Of a stretch of DNA of 64,000 nt, positions 1 to 11,917 are shown in pieces. Source of the stretch: Glossina fuscipes (lineage: Eukaryota > Arthropoda > Insecta > Diptera > Glossinidae). A program made the translations under genes and the position numbers. The DNA is taken from the NCBI RefSeq assembly GCF_014805625.2, contig NW_023998457.1, forward strand, positions 5,069,553-5,133,552, read 5' to 3'. The first letter of the stretch is position 1. Each line of letters opens with the position of its first letter. The notes below the pieces were generated by a model. It had not been told where the DNA came from and did not search any database. It was given only the letters and a program-made list of their open reading frames with translations.

Positions 1-70
1 TTTCCATTCAACAAACTTCAATAACATGTAATACGTATGTAAAGAAAGGAGCGAAGAATTCTTTTTACAC

Positions 71-116
71 TCATCACATCATCATTATCATCATCATCAT
101 TATCATTATCATCATG
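71..116. repeat. ATC/ATT trinucleotide microsatellite
   Basis: A run of ATC units interspersed with ATT, ending in ATCATG. Simple-sequence repeat with no coding context. Confidence 0.85.
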
Positions 117-727
117 TCTTCTGTCTATGTCGCAGAAGCAGCGTAAATACATAAATTGTTTGCTTGTTTATCTTTAATTTTCTTATTTCCAAAGTTTTTT
201 GTCTGCTCGTCTCTTAACATGTTATTGTCCTTTCTGATTATTAACAGAAAGCACACAAAAAAGCATATGCACACGAACGCATACTTAAGCATAAAAACAG
301 GCAAGTTTTTGTTTTTTTATGTTTCGATTTCAATTTCAATACTTCAGCCATAAGGGTCTTTAAAATTCTTACTAAAATATTTATTTTATTTAATTGCAAT
401 TTAATCACTTCTTCATTTTGAGATAAGACGGTTAAGCTTTCCAAACGTGTAAAAAAAAAAAACATTTCATATTGATCTTGAATTGATTGCTATCGTTAGC
501 TGCTCGCATATATGTCATTGTTAAAAACAGAGGGTAAAAATAAGTCGCGTATGGTATAGCATGTCTGGCATATCGCATATTCTTAATTTAGTACTTATAC
601 ATAATATTGCAAACGAACTTTTCTTCAATATCCTCAATACCTTCCTCCAAAGGAAACAGTTTAAGATTACTATGGTCATTCTTATCCAACGGACAGACAG
701 ACGGATGCTGGCCTTTGAAAAGTTTGA

Positions 728-985
728 GAAACTCCTGCAACGTTAGCTTTTGTATACCAAACTAAAATTTTCTAGATTGGGAACGTCTGACGAAGCTAAA
801 TTTTCCTAGTTTAAGAAACACTGACAAGTTAGCCTTTATACATCAAGCTAAATGTTTCCCGTTTGAGAAACACTGAGGAATTTAACTTTTGTATAAACAA
901 GCTTAATTTTTTCAATTTAAGAAACGCTGACAAAATAAGCCTTTAAGTTTTCCAGTTTAAGAAACTCTGACGGGATTCGCCTTCA
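728..985 (+). repeat. Degenerate ~52 bp tandem array
   Basis: About five diverged units, each beginning GAAACNCTGAC and continuing with a GTTAGCCTTT-like segment, then AAGCTAAATTTTCC and GTTTAA. Units start near 728, 779 (shortened), 814, 866, 919 and 960. Similarity was judged by eye and the units differ by substitutions and small deletions. Confidence 0.65.
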
Positions 986-2689
986 GGCACTGTTAAGACC
1001 ATGACTTACGTTGTATTTATTTTAGGTATTGTTGAAAAAGGAAAGGAAAGGGAAATTTGCAGACAATTAAACTTAACGGTCAGTTTGATGACGCAACTAA
1101 ATAAATTTTCTATGAAAATATTTATTATTTAAAGCTTTAAAGCGATAATGCGTTTTACATAAAGCATAAGAAATTATTCATGTAATATGACCTTGTATTT
1201 CAAGTGACTTCCGTGTTCCTTCTACCCACGGGGGACAAGGGTATCATTCGTGATCACAAGTTGCTTTTAATACATTGTTCAAAATAAGAAGAGCTCGCTA
1301 AAAAACTATAGGGCCTTTTGCTTATTGGTTCGGGAAATATAAATATTGCTTATGGATGGCTGATAGTGCTACCAAGACGCAACAAGCAACCAATAAATGC
1401 ATAGAAGAGGCATAGCGAGCGTAACATTAAAAGATCATGTACAAATATATGGACTTGCGATAATTCGACCGACTCGAACCTGCGATGGATTAAAAATTTC
1501 CAAGAGGCGGTCTTACACAGGTTTATGTTCCAACTAAAAAGTGTATATAAATACTGCACAGTAAATATTATACTGCCTCGGTACCGCTGCGAGTACCGTT
1601 TCTCTCGGGAAATTTGGGTAAGCCCTTGCACCTATTTGGGCTTATGTGCCATCAACTTATTATAGGATAAGAAAGATTTCTCGGTCGTAACGAGTAGAAT
1701 GCTTGAATACGACTCCGTCCCTTTCCTAGGAAAGAGTTCCACTAGTATTGAAGAGAGCTGAATAAAAGTGTGTGTGTGAAAAGTACTCATTTTAAGCTAT
1801 AAGCAACGACACTAGTTATCGTTATAAAACGTATACAGCATGGTTTACTTTGGTGCTTCACATAGCTGTAATTTTATGCTAAGAAAACATCACTTGAAAG
1901 TTAATGTTACTAAATTCTTACGAATGATCACTTAGGGGATGCATTACTATATACAAAGCCTTATTGCAGAGTATGCAAATGGAAAATAAAGCCACATATC
2001 TATGGCGGCACCATTCACATAGTCACTCGGGCATGGTTGTGTGTTATTGTTTATTCCGTCTGAACGAAATCATCATGGCCATTCTACCACTGGAATTGGG
2101 CAATTAAATCGTGATGCTGTTGAGTTTTCAATACGAAAAAATTCCGTCCGTTTTATATGTTTCTTAACCTTCGGGCTGTTTTCAGCGGGCAATACTTCTT
2201 CCGACTAACACCAGTTTCAGATAACCTGTTGGTTCGAACGATGCTTTCTTTGTTATGACGAAAGGGAAGACTCAAAACACCAGTTGTCATATCGTCTTCG
2301 CATTTATATTTATATTTATAGGCTTTCAAAGGAGTATATAATATAGTAGATCCCCGCTATTTAATATGTTGAACGCGTTCCCTGTGATAAGAATGGCTAT
2401 TGTGCGCGTCTCTGAAATGAGACATGCTCCATATGTTAGATGTTCTATTTAAAAAAAAAAGCATTCTTTAATAATCAAGCCTAAGGCACGGTAGGTTTTT
2501 CACAAGAAGGTTTGTTTTAATACAAATTTTCTATCATTTCTTTTTACATAGAACCGCCATATGTTTCCTATTCTATCAAAGTGTTGTACGAACCACCCTT
2601 AGCGATTTATTGTGAACACGATTATAATTTTATTATTTGCGAATCTGTCTTATATGAAGTGTGGTCTACCGCGAAACCAAGGTTAAACA

Positions 2690-3062
2690 CCATTAAAATT
2701 TTTCAAGTAGGTAAACTAAGTTTTTATACCCTACACTATTTCAGGTACAAACATATGTGAAGCTTGTGCGGTTGTATGCAATAAAGAAATATAGACTCAT
2801 CTTTTATTGTACCAACGATGTATAGAATCACTTTTCGAATCAGAGCAATCGATCGATCGGAATTATTTTCTTAAAGATCGGAATTTTTGAGATATTCTGA
2901 TGAAATATGTGTTTTAAGCAAAGCACGGACGTTATAGAAAATATTCCAGATCGGATAGCTTTTTCGACCATGTGCCATATAAAATCTAATTTTCAAAAGT
3001 CGGTACATGCGTAACTGTACCAAGCAAAGTGAAGTAGGATGTTTAATATTGAGCCGCATTTG
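2690..3062 (-). repeat. Dispersed repeat family A, minus orientation
   Basis: It opens with a TATACCCTACACTATTTCAGGTAC-like end near 2726 and contains the family A block 'GAGATATTTTGATGAAAT' (here with changes, near 2888-2905). It closes near a 'GACCATGTGCCATATAAAATCTAATTTT' type end. The same block order recurs at 14.4, 26.7, 29.0, 38.3, 44.2 and 55.3 kb. Confidence 0.6.
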
Positions 3063-4472
3063 CTTGTTTAGAATATAGAAATTATTCCACCCTCTCTCTC
3101 TCTGTCTCTGTCTCTCTCTCTCTATCTATCTATAGTTTATATTTTACATATATACATTAAAAGACACATTTATCCTTACACATTTCATTCAGCTTGTGTT
3201 TGATTGCCATTTAATTAAGGCAACAAACATACACACATCATTATTGTCTACTATATAATAAAAGAGCAAATATGTATACATTTTTAAATTAGCTTTTATT
3301 CGATCGAATCACATCGCAAGCAAAACTCAGTTAATGACATTTGCTTGTTTGTTATGATGATATTAAGTAAACAAATAAACAAACGTGCAAACAAAACAAA
3401 CAAATGTATATATTGAGTATAACATCTGTATTAACAGAATCTGAAGGCCATTCAAGGATAAAGATAAACTTTATACTGAAGGATATAGCAAAGTGCGTTT
3501 TATATATTGTATGTGTGCAGATGTTTGCGTGCGCGGAAAAACTCAATTTAAAAATATAATTTGATTCAATTCATTTATTTACTGCTTTATATGTTGTGTA
3601 ATATTGTAATGTAATCATAAAATTAAAGCATTAAAATAGACATATGAACAAAACACATTAATAACAATAACATATATATTATAATAAGAAAAAAGCCAGT
3701 GATATAAACCGAACGAAAAATAACATAATAATAAGATTTTATTATAATTAAAAAAAAAAAATAAAAAAAAATTACTCGCATTCGCTTTAGTGTGTAATAA
3801 ATTTCTAATGCCTATGGATATGTGTACGTGCGCGTATTGCAGAAGTAGAGCGACGCAAAGCTATTGTGTGCTATTCTAATAGTAAAATTTTATTGTAACA
3901 TATTTTAAAGCGTTTTAATCAAAACAACAACAACTGAGATCTGAATGCGAGAAAAAACAAACAAATAAATTTATCGCAAATAAAACACATTTTAAATGGA
4001 TTTCTTTTTTTATCTATAGTGTATGCATAATCGTGTGATATATATGCGAAAGGAAAAATTAAAAAAAAAAAAATTTTTTATTTATTACTTAATATACGCA
4101 AAAATATTCAACCACTTTTACGTTACAATAAAATAAAACAAAAATAAAAAGAAAATACCATAAGCTCCTCCTGATGGTTATGTACATTTTATAGCCAGGG
4201 TAAACAACATAACAAGGAAGCAGAAACTCGTCGTTTATCTTATTGTCTTTATTATTATTATTATTATCGTCATTATATTCGTTATTCTCTTATATCGGCA
4301 TCACTTTCAAATCTACGTGGACTTCAAATAACGTGCAACGTTTTTTTTTTTATAGCTTTTTTTTATTATTATTTAAGTTGCTGTGGCACCGCTTTCATTG
4401 GTGCTGCTGCTGTTTTCAGTGTTCAGTGTTATTTCAACATTATCTCCTTCCTTCCACTTTCATCATCATATC

Positions 4473-4611
4473 ATGGGATTAGTACGCTATTTTATGTACG
4501 CCATGCTACTGATAAACGGTCTCCTGCATACGCGTATTAAAACTTTTCCGTATGTCGGTGGAACAGCAGTACCTTATAGAGGTATACAGCAAGCTACTAC
4601 TACTACTACAG
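4473..4611 (+). CDS. Candidate first coding exon (signal peptide + Thr-rich linker) of a lipoprotein-receptor-like gene
   Basis: ATG at 4473 sits in a good Kozak context (A at -3, G at +4) and opens a 46-codon frame. The frame begins MGLVRYFMYAMLLINGLL, a basic n-region followed by a hydrophobic core as in a signal peptide, and ends in five Thr codons. It stops at a CAG/GTACGA splice donor (intron starts 4612) in phase 1. The acceptor at 50910 is also phase 1, and joining the leftover G to AG there gives a GAG (Glu) codon leading straight into the first LDLa module. Upstream in frame is a stop at 4374, so 4473 is the first usable ATG unless an upstream exon joins at the TGTTTTCAG acceptor-like site ending at 4419. 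A TCAGTG initiator-like site lies at 4423-4428. There is no homologue I can name for this stretch, so the call rests on signal-like composition, donor and phase. No obvious AXA signal-peptidase site is visible. Confidence 0.45.
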
Positions 4612-4649
4612 GTACGAGCATTTTCCATAATCATAATAATTTCATACAC

Positions 4650-5300
4650 AAAAATATATACACCTATATATATATATATATGTACGTACACATATCTATA
4701 AAGTATCTATGTATACATATATATATATATGTATTAATGTATTTATGTATGTATATGAAGATTTTTTGTAATTTAAAAATAAAGGATTATTTATGTAAAC
4801 ACACATCTGCACAATCGTATGCATAATTTGACAAATTTAGAAAATCTGTTCTACGGAACACATACACAAGCATATATACGCGCACACATATCTGAAAGGT
4901 ACATAAAGAATATGTACAGATATGTATACATTCATACATACCAAATTTGAACCAAATGGATTTATTTCTTGGATCCCACCAAATATAAGATTTCTCACGA
5001 ACAGTAAACTTTTCAGGAAAAGGAAAGCAAAGAAAAAATTGGTTCATATATTTATGCATATACATATATGTTAATAACGCACACAAATAGCTAAAAAGTA
5101 GATAAAGAATATGAACATATGTCTATATGTATATATATATGACATATATATTTATACACATATACATGTATGTTAATGACACTTGTACATATATCTAAAA
5201 AGTATACATACGTATATGTGTATATAGATATGACATATATATACACAATATGAATGTATATAACTAATATGTATGCATGTACTGTGTATGTATGTATGTA
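4650..5300. repeat. TATG/CATA low-complexity block with degenerate tandem structure
   Basis: Long stretches of TATATATG, CATATATA and GTATGTATGT are interleaved with a recurrent 'CACATATCTAAAAAGTANATAAAGAATATG' type phrase (near 4689, 4885, 5082 and 5190). This looks like a decayed tandem repeat around TA-rich microsatellite seeds. Confidence 0.6.
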
Positions 5301-5320
5301 AAATAATACATTTTGAAAAG

Positions 5321-6060
5321 CTCGCCATGGAATAATATCTCGAAATTGGTATAAAAAATTTGGTTCAACTCTTTTTATGAAACTTCCCTCATGCGTTCCT
5401 ACGAAAACCCAATTTTTATATGGTCAAAGAGTCTAATTTTCAATATATCATGGCGAAACTTGCTTCATAACGGTAATTTGACATAGAAATCAATCTTACC
5501 GAATTTGGACCATGTAGATCTACTTTTTGGATATCACCGCCTATGAGAATTCTTAGGAACTGAAAATCCCTACAGGGCAAAAAGCTTAACTATTAATGTT
5601 TTACGACGAAAATTTGTTCATGAAAATAATTTGTCATAAAAATGAAGTGGACGAGATGTGAATCTGATGGAAAACCCGTACAAAATTGCTCATTTTTCCC
5701 TTCAGAAAAAGGTTTAATTTTTAATATTTTATCATGAAAATTGGTATATAGTAGAAAATTAATCAAAAAAACTAACAGTGGATCAGGTAGGTCTATTTTT
5801 TAGACTCTAACATATACAAGGGTTATCCTGGAAAGCTAACCCTTATGTGGGAAGAAGGTACAATTTCTAGTTTGTTGTGAGGCAAATTAAAAAGTAGTGA
5901 AATTTCTGCTTAGTAAATTAAGTTTGCTAAATTTAGATCATGTCATAGGATACTTTGGGCATCGTCCGATATTCGGGCTTTCATGAAATATAGGCTTTTG
6001 CTTGAGGGCAACATGTAATTTTATATTGTGTTGTTACTAAAACGGGCGTATAGCTGTACT
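5321..6060 (-). repeat. Dispersed repeat family A, internal part, minus orientation
   Basis: Read on the minus strand it carries the family A phrases 'CATAAGGGTTAGC', 'ATAACCCTTGTATATGTTAG' and 'TCTAAAAAATAGACC', which also occur on the plus strand at 63.4 kb and 44.9 kb. The same body recurs at 29.36-30.06 kb in the same orientation. The 3' boundary near 6060 is uncertain. Confidence 0.6.
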
Positions 6061-6633
6061 GAGCGAACTGATGTAGTGGATTGGACGGACGGCCTCACCC
6101 AACTATAACGCTCTAAATTGTTATTTCTTCTTAGAACTCAAATTCACAAATGCAATAATGGACAAATACTTCTGTGTGAACGTAGGTTGCGCCTATCAAA
6201 GCGGTTCTAGAGAAGCTTTCCTTTGAGTAAGAAATAACGCAAAGCCAATGTTTTACTTATTCTTCAAGGAAGCGACTACTAAGTCGAACTTGGCCGGCAA
6301 ACATTGTTATTTTAAGTTTTTTGTTAAATTTCAAGTTGATTTTTCAGTCCGTAAATAATCATTTGCTAATCCTCTCCTAAAGCTTCTAATGCGCACGAAT
6401 AACGTACTATTAAGAGACATCTATGTGGTTAGCGTGGCTTCCGCCGCAAAATGAAAATAACATTACTTTCTGTGATTATATCCTTAGGTCTTAGCAAATA
6501 ATCCGAAAATGTTATTTTCTCCCTTTTGTATTTCCTACGACTAACGCTCGCCACAATCATTTCAAAACAAATGTATACAAATATAATTCAAGCACTTGTC
6601 AAATAAAGGATAAATTTTATTTAATATTCAATT

Positions 6634-6697
6634 ATCTTTTTTTCTTTTCTTTTTCTTTTTCTTTTTCTTTATCTTTTTTTTTTTTTTTTTTTTTTTT
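6634..6697. repeat. Polypyrimidine (T/TTTTC) tract
   Basis: TTTTTC units followed by an almost pure T run. On the minus strand it reads as a poly-lysine frame at 6628-6990, which is an artefact of the tract. Confidence 0.85.
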
Positions 6698-7079
6698 GTT
6701 TTCTCTGCCATATTATTTGTCAGGACTAAGCTCTGTGTCAGCATAATTCCACTATCTTTGTTTTCTACTGCATGTTTTGATGCAACAGTCCATTGGCGTT
6801 TCTTTTCTACTACTCTGCAATTTCCATTTGTTGTGATGTTAATCTCTATTCGTTTAAGAATTTTACGCTCGAAGAAATGAAAGAAACAAAAATAAAGAAG
6901 AAGAATTATATTTAATTTGCATTTTGTTTTGTGTATGCGTTGCACTTGTATTTTTCCCATACTGTTGTCGCTACCGAAGGATAAGTGCATAATGTCTGTT
7001 AGTGTTTGCTTTGCTTATGTCCCTCAAGCGCGTATCAGAGACCTTGTAAAGCATATGTGTAACTGTGATTTGCGTAAAA

Positions 7080-8080
7080 GTAATGGTTACTTCAACAATA
7101 TTCCCCTTCTTGTCGGTCAACTGTCGTGCCCACTGCTGATACCCTTGGAAGGCCGAATAACAATAGGTATACGATCAGCTTAAGAGTCTCATGTTCGTCA
7201 TACACCTGCAAATTGCTTTCTGTAAAAATTGCCAGAGCTAACATCGAGAAGATAAACACAAAGCCCCACCACAAGATTCCCCTTCGTTTCAGTCATGTCC
7301 CTCCTGATCTTTCATCTGTTCGCAGACCTGGCTGTTACATACTGTTAGAACCCTACAACTAATTATCCGTTCGCTCGTCACTTCCTTCATGGATCTGTTA
7401 AGTTAAGTAATTGAAGGATGATTGTGGATATTTTTAGAAGACCAAACAGAAACCGTCCCTAGACACTTATATTCTAGATCGTACCTTTGCATATGGTTTA
7501 CTGTTAAAATGATCACAGCTAAGATCTGTGAGTACCTACAAGTATTTTCAACCACCACAGGATTCCGTTTCATTTAATTGTGTCTGTCCTTTCATATATG
7601 GTGCCGACTTACCTATCGTTGTTTAATCTTACACCGACAAGCATGACATCTCCAGAAGTCCCATAAATGTCCGCCCGCCTGCCCATCCCTTTGTTCCAAG
7701 ATCTGCTTGTCAAATTGGCTGAATTGAAACGCGGCTGCTTTCCTTACTCTTCAACAAGCAGACTGAAATAGGACGTAGATGTATGAACTGTGATATTTTG
7801 TCTTTCGTAGTACATTTGCAAATGGCTTACTATTATTACTATTAAAACTGGCACTCATAAGCAGCAAAGTAGATACTAGAAAGCATTTTAAACTAACACA
7901 ACATTCCACTTCAAATAAATCATGTCCCGCCATCCCTTTTCCTCATTATTCATAATTTCTTCATCGACTCATCTGTTGTTTAGTCTTAGAATGATTAGCA
8001 AGACCTCATAAATGTCCGTCCTTCCGTCCATTATCCGTTCGTCGCCGGATTCAACAGAAGCAGGGTAAGCACTTAAGTCA
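7080..8080 (+). repeat. Three-copy degenerate tandem array, ~280-360 bp unit
   Basis: Three phrases recur in the same order. A 'CGTACATTTGCAAATGGCTTACT' type segment occurs near 7195, 7480 and 7805. 'ACCACAAGATTCC...TTTCA...GTCC' occurs near 7268, 7552 and 7893. 'TCCGTTCG' or 'CCGCCCGCC' clusters occur near 7364, 7670 and 8031. Copies are well diverged. The TCCGTCC clusters suggest the unit derives from a dispersed family copy in minus orientation. Confidence 0.55.
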
Positions 8081-8854
8081 ATGCAACCGTGTCTGTCCAT
8101 CTGTGACCGTTGGATGAAAAGCTAAATTTATATTCCTGATTGCGTGCAAAAAACTAAATTTCAAACTTTAAAACGGCTGCAAATATCTACCAGGAGCCCA
8201 CATAAAGGTTCATTTTATCAATTAACCAAAGAAACGAAAGCATTTTTTTATGGTGGATAGCAAGTTTTCACCTCAAAGCAATTAAACTTTGTTTATTTAT
8301 TCATTTATTTATTCTTTTTTTTTTTTATTTCATTACTTTGTAGTTTTTTAAACAATTGCGTTGAAGGCTAAAATTTCTTAATCGTTAGTAAGTTGTTTTT
8401 CAAAAGTCATTCTTTCGTTTTGTTTGTTAAACTCTCAAATTTTTCATTTCTTGTGCTATTTGTTTTTCCTTTACGACTATTGTTTTTGTTGTTATTGTTA
8501 CGGTTTTCTTCACTTTTTTTTCTTTTTTGGTTAGCATTTGTACTTGAAAAAGTCAAGTATAGGTAGACTCGTTCCCGCAATTTGCGTTTTCAGTTTTTAT
8601 ATCTTTTAATTAATTTTTTTTCCATTGTTGGATTTCGTCTTTGTTGTTATTCAATGATCGCTTTTCCGTATAGCCTTCGTTTGCCTCAAAATTTATTTTC
8701 CTTTGTGCTCGTTTACCATTGAGAATACCTTAAGCATTAACAGTGAAATATCTAGGGACAATTGGGAGGAAAAATCCTAATCTGCAAGATATATATAGTA
8801 GAGTCTGTATTTGTTCGAAAAGTTCCGTAATGAATAGAAAAAAAAAAAAAAACA

Positions 8855-10115
8855 AGTAAGAAAACCAAATTCGGTCGTGAGTGAAACTTTTAAATTCATC
8901 ATCGTTGTCCTAAAAAAGCCAAAAAAAGGTTAAGGGACCACATTTTCATCTTCTATAATATGGCGTGGGCGTGGCTGATTTTTTCTATTCACTAAACAAA
9001 AGTTTTTGTCGCATAGGCTTATGGGCTTTATAGGCGTGTCCTTAAAAGAGTCCCTTCCAAATTCTTATGCCAATGCCATAGCTATTACACAGTTGCGCAG
9101 ACTTTGGGGAAAAAGAAATCCATTATTTTTTCGGTAGATGGCTGCACTGATAGATTTCTCGTAAAGTATCGATCAAGCAATTTCATATTTATGCTCGTTG
9201 GAAAGGTGACTTTTCGCAGTAAAAAAAATTCTTTTGCTGTTTTTTGTTTGGTGCATTCAGTTGTGAGTTACAGCGTGTTAAAAATGGAAGTGAACAAAGA
9301 GAAAATTTGGTACATTTTACAATTTTTTTTTGACAAAGGCGAAAATGCAAGCCAGGCGGCTAAAATTGTGAATGGTGTTTATGGTTCCGATACTGTAACA
9401 GCCAATTATGTGCAATTTTGGTTTCGTAGATTCATCTTTTTCTTGCATTGCAAAATTTTTTTAATGATAAAAAATTGGAATCTAGGGAGCATTGTGAAAA
9501 TCGACTATTAGAGTTTTTTGCCAATAGAGACCAGGACTTCTATGAAGTTACCTTTAAAATGGCAACAAATCATACAACAAAACGGTGCATATTTGACCCA
9601 AATCGGACAATGCGAAATAAAGTCCTGAAGTTCATATAAAAATAATGGATTTCTTTTTCCCCAAACTAATATATTTGAGTGCATCCCAAATTTGAAACTG
9701 GCGTGGTCATTTTTCTCCATTCTTGTGCAGGTACCCCATAGAATATCCGTTCACATTTTTACACGTTTATCTGTTTTATTTTATGAGTAATGAGCGGAAA
9801 TTCAACATTTTTCATTCCTTTCCAGTTTACGTAGTAGTGTAAGCGCGCGCCTCGACAAACTTGGCCGATTATCAGTACCAACCTGCGCACGCGAGTTTCC
9901 AATGTTTCTGCTAAATTTGAAACCGATCACTTTGGCGGCTAGAAGAATATTTACGACAGATACTACACAGACGGACAGACCGACATGCTTAAATCGTTTC
10001 AGAATTTATTGCTGATCAAAAATATACGTACACTGTGGAATTTCTGAAGCTTCCTTCTGAGCGTTACAAATGTTCCTCTCGTCTTTCGTTGATGGGTGTA
10101 ATGAGTCAACTGAGG
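8855..10115 (+). repeat. Dispersed repeat family B, long copy interrupted by a mariner
   Basis: It begins AAGTAAGAAAACCAAAT followed by the decayed terminal palindrome TTCGGTCGTGA. It runs through 'GGCGTGGGCGTGG', a GGACAGAC core near 9970-9990 and 'TTAAATCGTTTCAGAATTTA', and ends in 'CGTTACAAATGTT...GATGGGTGTAA' near 10100. The same order of blocks is seen at 34.0-34.9 and 60.8-61.65 kb. The copy is split by a mariner element at 9101-9668, so the mariner arrived later. Confidence 0.7.
9101..9668 (+). mobile_element. Internally deleted mariner element with terminal inverted repeats (broken transposase)
   Basis: The left end TTTGGGGAAAAAGAAATCC (from 9103) is the reverse complement of the right end ending CCCCAAA (about 9641-9665), giving inverted termini of at least 24 bp. 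Between them the ATG at 9284 opens about 49 codons of a mariner transposase N-terminus (MEVNKEKI..., helix-turn-helix ending near FWFRRF). The sequence then jumps at about 9432 to the C-terminal tail (HLFLALQNFF...CENRLLEFF), which is in a different frame. The whole catalytic centre is missing. The tail also lacks 14 nt present in the related copy at 40.49 kb. Inverted ends with an internal deletion make it a MITE-like non-autonomous derivative that cannot encode an active enzyme. It is nested in a family B copy. Confidence 0.88.
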
Positions 10116-11381
10116 CACTTCAATGAAAACAGAATCATGGAAAATAGGCACGATTTTTATAGAAAGAATGTTATATTACCGAAAAAATTCAAAAAATAGT
10201 CGAATATTAGGTTATGGCAACCTGTTACATAAGTTGGACATAATTTTTTGTAGATAAGAAGCACTTGGACTACGTCTGATCACATTTATTATTCCTCGTT
10301 ACATATCTAGTTTATACTAAAGTAAAAAACATATGTTTAGCCAGAAGGACCAATCCCTCTTAAGACGGAGTAGCATTTTCTCAAAAGCAAAGTAATTTCT
10401 GAAGAAGTCCGAATTCTTAAAAAAAGTTCTCTACTATTTGGAAGTTTGGATTATTAAATTGCAACATTCTCCAAAGAAGTGCAGTACTCTTTAAGAGAGA
10501 ATAGAAGTTTTTCTATATGAGAGCATAGTAATTCCTTGCCGTTAAAAGCAAAAATATTCTTTGAAGAGCTGGACCTAAAAAGGACGGTACTTTGTTTTAA
10601 ACAAACCATAGTATTCCGTGAAAATGGACATTAAAGGAAAGGATTGTTGTAAGCATTTAAGGAGTGTAATTCACCCTAACGGGAGAAGGGAAGAGAATAA
10701 TTTAAAAACCTTAAAAAAGGCATTAAAGGAGTAAATCTTACAAAGTGTGCGGTAGACTTTAAAAAAAACAAGAAGTCGCGAAAGAGTACATGGCGGACGA
10801 CAGCAGGTACTAAAAGAATATAAAAAAGATATACGGGATTAGGCTAATAAACGCGTCCACTGCAACGCGTACGCTGCAAAGGGAGCTCTGAAGGAGAGAA
10901 TTTTCAGATACTTTACGGCATACTCTTATATTTTAAAAGGTTCGGCGCTCAGCAGGCCCTAAAAGTGTCTAGTATACTACTTGGTTACAGGAACGCACTA
11001 TTAAACGTTCCCTGCTGGAAAGATAGATCTAGAATTGGGATAGAATACCGATAGCCTTGATGCATTTTCCAATACTAGTAGAGGTGGAAGTAGAACAGTA
11101 TGTTATATAGTGTCCGAATTTGCCATAAGAACCACCAATACACGTTAACACATCCATCGGAGTGCTCTGGTACCTCATATAAGACCGTAGCACATTTCAT
11201 ACGTTAGAGAATCGCAGTACAAAGGACGACAGTAAGCACTGAAGTAGTACAGCAAACTTTTAAATACGGCATGGTATTGAAATAGCAGTAAACTGCGGCA
11301 GTACTAAAGTAGTGTAACTGACACTATACAAGACTGACTGTGGTCTAATACAGTGATGCAGTAAAGTTAGGACATAACAAA

Positions 11382-11546
11382 GCATACTGCAACTTTGAAA
11401 GTTAGTTACTCAGAAGGCACACTGCAACTTTAAAAGTCAGTCACTCAAAGGGCATACTGCAAGTTTGAAGGTCAAGTAATCAAAACGCGTACTGCAAGTA
11501 TGAAACTCAATTAACCGAAGGCGTACTGCAAGTATGAAAGTCAGAT
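11382..11546 (+). repeat. 35 bp tandem array, ~4.7 copies
   Basis: Units start GCATACTGCAACTTTGAAAG or close variants at about 11382, 11417, 11452, 11487 and 11521. They share TACTGCAA and a TCAGTCACTCAAAG-like second half. The last unit is partial. The upstream kilobase has scattered related ACTGCAG-type phrases, suggesting an older, larger array. Confidence 0.8.
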
Positions 11547-11875
11547 CGTATTTATTCTTCAAAAGAAAAAAATAATCACTAAAGGAAAACCACTATGAAG
11601 GTAATAAGATCTATTTAGCTCATATATCACATTATCGTTATAAAAGGTGTTCATTAAGGCCTCTACACTTTGCCTTTATTATTTACTTCCTGAATTGGTA
11701 GAGGATTTGCAGAATTTACCACAAAGAGGAAATAATTTTTTTAATGTGTTTTTCTTCCGTTCCATGCTAAACATTATTTCATGTGATTGAGAATATAATT
11801 AAGGTCCTTGTGATTGCTGTGCACAAATATTTGATTGCAACGCAATTTATGTTAAGGATAAATGCTAATGTTCAA

Positions 11876-11876
11876 C

Positions 11877-11917
<41 letters not shown>
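11876..11917. repeat. (AT)n microsatellite with flanking imperfect inverted repeat
   Basis: An AT run with one TG interruption. The flanks carry AAGGATAAATGCTAATGTT on the left and AACATT...AATATTTATCCT on the right, an imperfect inverted pair around the AT core. Confidence 0.7.

Larger units (their letters stand above)
1..4200. other. Upstream non-coding DNA
   Basis: AT-rich sequence with no open frame that looks coding. It holds an ATC microsatellite, a degenerate 52 bp tandem array, a GGACAGACAGACGG core at about 690-707 (a fragment of one of the dispersed families) and a minus-strand family A copy near 2.7-3.06 kb. Between about 1000 and 2680, and between 3140 and 4200, I see only AT-rich unique-looking sequence with A/T homopolymers. 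If the exon at 4473 is a first exon, promoter and enhancer elements should lie here, but none is recognisable. Confidence 0.5.

Noticed and set aside
4383..4826. 147-codon plus frame as one continuous protein
   Set aside because: It starts at GTG, not ATG, and its second half is TATA/TATG microsatellite. Only the part from ATG 4473 to the donor at 4611 is plausible.
6628..6990. Lysine-rich 120-codon minus frame
   Set aside because: The C-terminus is the reverse of a T-rich tract and no domain is present.
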